Positions 58,470 through 64,000 of a stretch of DNA of 64,000 nucleotides are shown piece after piece. Positions within the stretch are counted from its first letter, which is position 1; each line of letters opens with the position of its first letter. Origin of the DNA: Dendrocalamus latiflorus (taxonomy: Eukaryota; Streptophyta; Magnoliopsida; Poales; Poaceae); assembly GCA_017311315.1 (NCBI GenBank), contig CM029617.1, positions 476,681 through 540,680 on the forward strand. The letters run 5' to 3'. The position numbers and the translations under genes are program-made. The notes under the pieces were generated by a model. The model ran no database searches. It saw nothing but the letters and a program-made list of their open reading frames with translations, and had not been told where the DNA came from.

Positions 58470-59474
58470 GAAGAGAGGAGGAGAGAAGGGGAGGTGCGTT
58501 CAGTCTGGACTCTTGGCGGCTCGGCCCAATTGGACAGGCTTCCTGGCCATTTGATCTATTCAGCACTAATCCAGTTACTCACATTCAGATCTATTCCTCA
58601 GTAACATTATGAACCAGAAAAAGATGAAAGTATGGGATGATAAAAATTTTGAAATGCAGAGCTCAGCTCTGCACTAATCTATGTGGAATTGTAGACCACA
58701 TCAAATCTATATGATATATTGTTCAAGAAGTAAGTGATTTTATATTACATAATTTGCAAAATGAATAAACGCTGCATGAACTTAGGTAAATTCATCAAAA
58801 CCAGAGATATCAACCATGCTTATTGCAGACATGCAGCTGCTAAATAGACTACTCCCTATATGATCAAATATAAGATTGCAGGAAATTTTGAGCAGAAAAG
58901 CCCCAAGGCAGATTAAGGGTTGTTGAATCAACAGCCGATCCAAATGAAAAAAAAATGCGGAAAAAGGAAATCAATCTGTACTCTGTAGGAGGGGAGGGGG
59001 GCAATCTGCAAGGCAAAAAGGAAGTCTCCGGAAAGAAGAATCCATGGACCAAGAAAGCAACCAAAAGAGGAGGAGGAGGAGGAGGAGGAGGAGGAGGAGG
59101 AGATGATAAGCTTACCTGGGCTGGGAGGCAGAAAGGAGAGAAATTTCTTCTCTCGCGGCAGGGCAGGGCAGGGCAGGGCTCCCGGGATGCACGCGCAAAC
59201 ACCACCAATCTCTTATGCGGTGGTGGGTGACGGCGCCGTCTCTTTATAATTATGCCGCCCCAACCCTGGGATGGGACGCGATGCCCATGCCCCCCCGTCC
59301 CCTCATGAGTTCTCTTCAGCCATCCTACCACATCGATCGATCCAACATTGTGGAAATTTCCTGAAGCATTATAACAAGTGAAATTTTGACGGAATTTGAA
59401 TCTTACTGCGTACTCAGACATCAAACATACCAAGTGCCAAATATGCAATTATAACTGTACATAAGAAATATTAG
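58470..59474. other. Upstream region of the unknown gene with a possible non-coding first exon
   Basis: A TATA-like ATTATAAAG on the minus strand (about 59242-59250) is followed by a GC-rich stretch that ends in a canonical donor CAG/GTAAG at 59116. This could be a non-coding first exon (about 59215-59116) of a minus-strand transcript, perhaps the unknown gene. A (GGA)n tract lies at about 59067-59102 just inside the would-be intron, and a (GCAGG)n-type run near 59158-59178. No acceptor is assigned. Confidence 0.4.
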
Positions 59475-59479
59475 GATAC

Positions 59480-62400
59480 TGAAACACCCCAAAATTTTTG
59501 AAAATTGTAAATTTTTATGAATTTTGAATTAATTCGGATTTCTTTCCCCTTTTGGCAATTACCCTGATTTTTTTCCCGCTTTCCTTTTTGGTCCTTGCCG
59601 CCTTCTCTTTTCCTTTGGCGCCTCTGGGCGATGCCGCTTTCTCTTTTTCCTGGCGCCCGTGCGCGACGACGTCGCCTCGCCATCTCTGCGCCTGGCCGTG
59701 TGCGTGCGTCGCCGCCTCTCCGTGAAAATATCTTCACCCCGCCTCATCCTCGTGTCATCCTCTGCCCAGTGGCCCCGCCGTGTAACCTCCCATCGCCTGC
59801 CCTCCTCATCGCTCCGCACACAACCGCCCCCACCCGGTCGCTCGTCGCAGCTCTCTCTCTCTCTCTTCTCTGGAATTCTCTCCTCGGGAGTCTCAAAGTG
59901 TCAGAGATATTTTGTGGAGCTGCAGTGTCGCTTCTTCCTTATCCCCTGCGCAGCAGCAAAGGCCGTCCCCTCTCTTCGTTCTCGCGCAAGAAGCGCATTC
60001 CCGAGCCCCTCTCCGTGGCCACCGCCTTACCGTGTCTATGGAGCCTAGCAGCCACTGTAGAAGGCTTTATACTACCCCCATACACCTCTCAAAGCCGTCG
60101 ATTTCAGCCGAGCTTCACCGGGTCGCCGCCGATTGCTTCCCCTGGTCCTGGTAAACCCTAAATCCAATCCTTCGATTTCGTCAATAATATTTCAATTCCT
60201 TGCAATGCTATAGTCTCTAGGGTATACTGGTTTCAGTGACATGCCCAATTGAATAGTAGCATTTGTCTACGAGGCTAGCAACGGAGATCGTAGCCGGCCG
60301 AAAGGCCGTCACTGTGGCTAGTTTGTTTGAGCTTCTTCCGACCCAAGCCAATACCACCATAGCAACATTGAGCAACCCTAGATGGTGAAAAACCAACCAA
60401 TTTTGCCGGAGAACCACTGAAGTTCCCTAGAACCGCCATGAGGGCCGCCATCTCTACTGCTGCCGCTAGCCACCACTGTATCCTTTCTCGTCTTCCAAAA
60501 ACCCAAAATGGGTTCCCGAGCCTACACCGCTTCGCTCTGTACCCTCCAAGTCCCTAGAGAACCGTAGCCGTCGCCGCTCCACCTGAGCTGCCGCTCCCCT
60601 GTTTCTGCCGGGAGAGAGAAGGCCGAAGGTAGAAGATGACCAGGAGGAGGCGACGTGGCCGCGTATCGGTCGTTGGCTTTACTGCCGCCTTCTCCATCCG
60701 GGCGTCTGTTCCGCCTTCTCCAAATGGCCGGCCCATTCCGCGGCCCGGGTTTTAAAAACCCGGTGGGCTATACTGTTCATTCCGGGTTGGCCCATTATTG
60801 TAGATTACTGTTCACCCGAATTATAAAATTCAGAAAAATCAATAAAAATCCTAGAAAAAATTCCAAAAATACCAAAATACCTCATTTTGACCAGAAAAAT
60901 ATTCTAGATTCAAATCTAGGGTCCATCCATTTAAATTCAAATTTTTATATATTCAAATATCTCCATTTTGTCAAATCCAATCTCCATAAATTCAATTTCC
61001 ACAAATTCGAATTTTAGAAATTTAAATTTTCCCCTTCCATTAAAATCAATTGCAAATAAATTCAAACCTTTCATTTAGCCAAATTAAATCTTGATAAAAT
61101 CTAAATCCACCCAATTCAAAGGTCGACCATCCAATACTAAATGTCTATATTTTATTCCCAAAAATCCGTCCAACATATATACCTCTTCTAATCACCTTGA
61201 ACCTATTTTGTCCAAATCTCGCCATGTCCACCTATCAAACCTCGTTGAATCTCGATCTTCCGACCCAATCTATTTCTTTTTATACTCTTTCTTGTTTTAA
61301 TTTGGATTTTGTTCCCAGCTTGCATTCTGCAAAGCAGGAACTAATGGGTATTTGTTTTCTGCGCTAGTGAATGAACCAAGCGAAGTGATCAACCGAAGAA
61401 CAGCACAGTGTGAAGCTGATCAAGAGTAACGGAAAGAAGGCAAGTCACATGTTTTTGATCATATTGAATCCCATGAGATTTACATTATTTACTTAATGTA
61501 TTTTCATTATTGGTAGTTGCGAAATGGTAGTTTACGTAAAATAAAATGTTTAGAATGACATGATATTTAGATAATTCCTACCACCTGCAAATGCCATGAT
61601 TAATTGTTGCCATGCCTTTGATAACCCTAGATATAATTATTTGATAGCATATGTAATTATATGACATTTACATCACATGAAAAATCTTTACACTACTAAG
61701 GTGTTGGCTGCGGGCCGATAGGTTTGGAAAGCCCGGAGCTAGGGTAGGGTGGTATGGGACACTGTACCCTAGTGCCGGTGCGCACAGAATCTAGGGTAAA
61801 GAGGTTGGGGTCTCCGAGTGGCGTATTTAGCCCACCGCTTTATCTTAGAGTTGGACTTCGGGTAGAGAGGTTGGTGGGGCTCCGGGTAACGGATTTAGCC
61901 CATCGCTTTACCCGAGGATGGAGGCTGGTTTGAGTTGGTGGTGGTGAGTGCTGTTGAGCACAGGGGAAGCTGTGGTTGAGTGCCTCAGGTGAAAAATATA
62001 AGGACAAGAACCTTGTGCCAAGTAACAGACATAGTGATCGCTCAAACCACAGGAGTTGACTTGTCAACACTGGTTTAGTAGCTGCTCAATTTGATTGAAA
62101 CTCTACAGGATGAGATGACAGGATGCCGGGGAGTTAGGTATGCTGCGGGTACCTAACAACGGTAGTAGACACTTAAAACGGCAGGGAGAAGTTGTTTAAT
62201 TTGTGGCCGTGACTGAGTGATGCTATCGGGTAGAGTCTATATAGAAAATTGAGCAGTGAAACGACCTGGCTTTCTTAACTCTTTAGCGGGAGTTAAGGGA
62301 TCGTGTGGGTAAAGTTGAGCAACTCTGCAGAGTGAAATAAATGGTATTCGAATACGCCGTGCTTCCGGTTAATGAAGTTGTGTTAATTGGGTGATTCCAA

Positions 62401-62942
62401 CAACGAGGCATAAGTAGTGTTTCTGATGTTGTTAATTTGCGTAATGATGAGATTTTATCTGATAACAGAAAACCCCCTGATCTTAAGGAGCAATTGTTTT
62501 AAAAAGTTTTATTTGTTTGCAAATAAAATTGCATTCACCTCTTAATAAAACACTATACTCCCTTCCCTTGAGAATCCTGGCATATAGTTATATATTATTT
62601 TCCACATGTGATTTGCTGAGTACGGGGTCGGAGTACTCGGGCTTGCAACCCCCCCCCCCCACAGATACCCGAAGAAAAGAAGATGATGCGAGTGTTCGTG
62701 TTAGGGTTACGTCTGCACTCAAACGTTCCTGTGGAGTTTTCTTCGGCTCTTTTGTAAGTAAGTTAAGTTTTGGGCTCGGACGCCCGTATTGTTACTAAAG
62801 TTGACCATTAGGTCTTATTTCAATGAAATTAACCTCTTTTAACTGTTCGTGAGCAGGTTTGATCCACTGTTAAGCCGCAACGGAATTCCTAGGCTGTTGC
62901 GGTTGATAAGACGTCCCTGTTCCCAAAAATGGGGTCGTTATA
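59480..62942. mobile_element. 3.46-kb solo LTR, probably Gypsy
   Basis: It begins TGAAACACCCCAAAATTTTTG and ends GGGGTCGTTATA, the degraded pair of the TGTAACACCCC...GGGTGTTACA LTR ends common in grass Gypsy elements. A perfect 5-bp direct repeat GATAC flanks it (59475-59479 and 62943-62947). No gag, protease, RT or integrase is present, so it is an LTR left by unequal recombination. The interior has a CT/GC-rich promoter-like part (59570-60150), an AT-rich part with many AAATTCAAAT-like words (60800-61130) and a poly-C run near 62650. Open frames at 59595-60161 and elsewhere do not resemble known proteins. Orientation cannot be set from the LTR alone. Confidence 0.82.
61795..61916. repeat. 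Imperfect tandem repeat inside the solo LTR
   Basis: Two units of about 60-65 bp share the order AGAGGTTGG, (G/T)CTCCG(A/G)GT, GATTTAGCCCA(C/T)CGCTTTA (first copy GTATTTAGCCCACCGC). Probably a normal internal repeat of this LTR family. Confidence 0.65.
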
Positions 62943-62947
62943 GATAC

Positions 62948-63669
62948 TTAACAAGAAATCCTTTTATTGCATATATAAGTTTTACATACATACATGAAAT
63001 TAATGACCCATCTCAAGTTTATTCATTTGCATGAGGGAAAAGGTCACCAGCTGCACCGTCGCCATGAGGATGCACACGGTGACCAACCCCGTGGTCGAAG
63101 CGGTGGCACTCCCACAAGACAAACTGAATCATGGAAAATTGAAGCCGGAGCGTGAGGGCCACTCCGACGAGCACGACCAGAACCGCCTGTCCTGGCGAAG
63201 TCGCCTCCACCACGCACAACACACGGTGGTTGGAGGGCAATTCCCCGGTGCTAGCGGTGGCTGCGTTGGTCGGCAGCTAGAGGGGCCAGAAGTGGTGTCA
63301 CCAGGTTATCAGCGAAGGTGTCACCAGGTTATCAGCAAAGGTGGTGGCAGGCAGGCACAGATGCAGATGGGATTTCGCGCTTGGGATATGGATGGAGGGA
63401 TGGTGAAGTACATTAGGGTTTCTATTACAATAAGTGAAATAACTAATGCAATGCTAACAATCACTGAGTTCTCAATCTGAATTTATGTCATACAAATGGT
63501 ACAGGATATTTAATATGTAGTTACATCATTGATCACGAGGAATGTGAATAAGGGCGAGGAGACGAGGAATGAGTCAAATGACTGAATGAGGGCGGCGACT
63601 GGGGAGTCGAGTGGAGACTTTCGGAGGTGTGGTATGGTCCGTACATATGTGTTAGGGTTTACTTGTCAG
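62948..63669. other. Intergenic DNA with a possible membrane-protein scrap
   Basis: On the minus strand a frame near 63100-63020 reads LVTVCILMATVQLVTFSLM, a strongly hydrophobic stretch, but no gene model or family can be built around it. A 23-bp tandem pair lies at 63295-63340. Confidence 0.3.
63295..63340. repeat. 23-bp tandem pair
   Basis: The unit GTGTCACCAGGTTATCAGC followed by (G/A)AAG occurs twice in a row with one mismatch. Confidence 0.9.
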
Positions 63670-63843
63670 ATCACGGGTAAATGGGCGAGACGGGTACGGG
63701 TGGAGCTCGTCCATATCCGTGCTCGTTTACCCGATAGGCAGAAAGTTCCCCCCATTTTTATGCTTGTGGGCAAAAAATACATCTTATACCTGACTCTATT
63801 AGAGACACACAGGTAAACGGGTACAATACGATTGCCATCCCTA
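63670..63843. mobile_element. Truncated hAT-type MITE related to the one at 20532-21015
   Basis: Contains GACGGGTACGGGTGG and CGTTTACCCGATAGG-type words and ends ATTGCCATCCCTA, matching the terminal inverted repeat type (TAG(A/G)GATGGCAA) of the complete element at 20532-21015. No matching left terminus or target duplication was found. Confidence 0.6.
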
Positions 63844-64000
63844 ATCAAATGATGGAAGGTGAGGTGTGGTGCGGTGCGGTGCGTGTGCGTCCACCACCGT
63901 TGTAATCTCACGTAAGAGTTCACTCATCAACGGTCCGTCGTTCCCAGGGAGCAAGATGCTATTATACTATGACTGAAATTTCAATGAACAACAGTGAGGG

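Noticed and set aside
58955..59230. Gly-rich frame over the GGA repeat
   Set aside because: Translation of a simple (GGA)n repeat.
59595..60161. 188-codon frame in the solo LTR
   Set aside because: Pro/Ser/Arg-rich translation in the GC-rich LTR leader, without any retrotransposon or host domain.
63031..63480. 149-codon frame near the right end
   Set aside because: No domain, no splice context, and it runs across a 23-bp tandem repeat; treated as intergenic.
1..64000. CRISPR arrays, bacterial operons, tRNA and rRNA genes
   Set aside because: None seen; the spaced GGCGCC modules are hairpin-type transposon repeats and lack the identical long repeats and uniform spacers of a CRISPR array.

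Overview
This is nuclear DNA of a flowering plant, almost certainly a grass. First exons are very GC-rich, genes are split by many GT-AG introns, Mutator-type, hAT-type and Stowaway-like MITEs sit in and between genes, and Copia and Gypsy remains are abundant. There are no bacterial, organellar or CRISPR features, and I found no tRNA or rRNA gene.

Six spliced host genes and one intronless host ORF can be modelled, with splice phases that close: clathrin light chain (minus, 3947-7198); a DUF707 protein (plus, 12594-17088, carrying a one-base frameshift); a TEX2/Nvj2-like SMP-domain lipid-transfer protein (plus, 22655-26958); a CCDC12/cwf18 splicing factor (minus, 34436-36623) head-to-head with an oligopeptidase B-like S9 serine peptidase (plus, 37025-44947); a TFIIS N-domain protein with five DLN motifs (plus, 48290-50998); and a small conserved-looking protein of unknown function (minus, 56533-58469). 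They are ordinary independent genes, not an operon. The only clear shared control region is the 401-bp gap between CCDC12 and the peptidase.

Most of the rest is mobile DNA: a decayed MuDR transposase (250-1870), a 280-bp MULE MITE and the 3' end of a Copia element inside the clathrin intron, a segmental duplication (9201-12240) with a MITE in one copy only, a gutted Copia element with a nested hAT MITE (18380-21390), a second decayed Copia element (52100-55730), and a 3.46-kb solo LTR with a 5-bp target duplication (59480-62942).

The most unusual structure is a 4232-bp Mutator-like element at 28184-32415. It has a perfect 9-bp target-site duplication and two 239-bp terminal inverted repeats. 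It carries a multi-exon plant-mobile-domain (PMD) gene and no recognisable transposase. Its repeats are built from a strict module, GGCGCC-N9-GGCGCC, spaced 15, 36 and 15 bp. The spacing is conserved exactly at both ends while the intervening bases have drifted. Five more modules form a 142-bp hairpin and its extension downstream of the gene.
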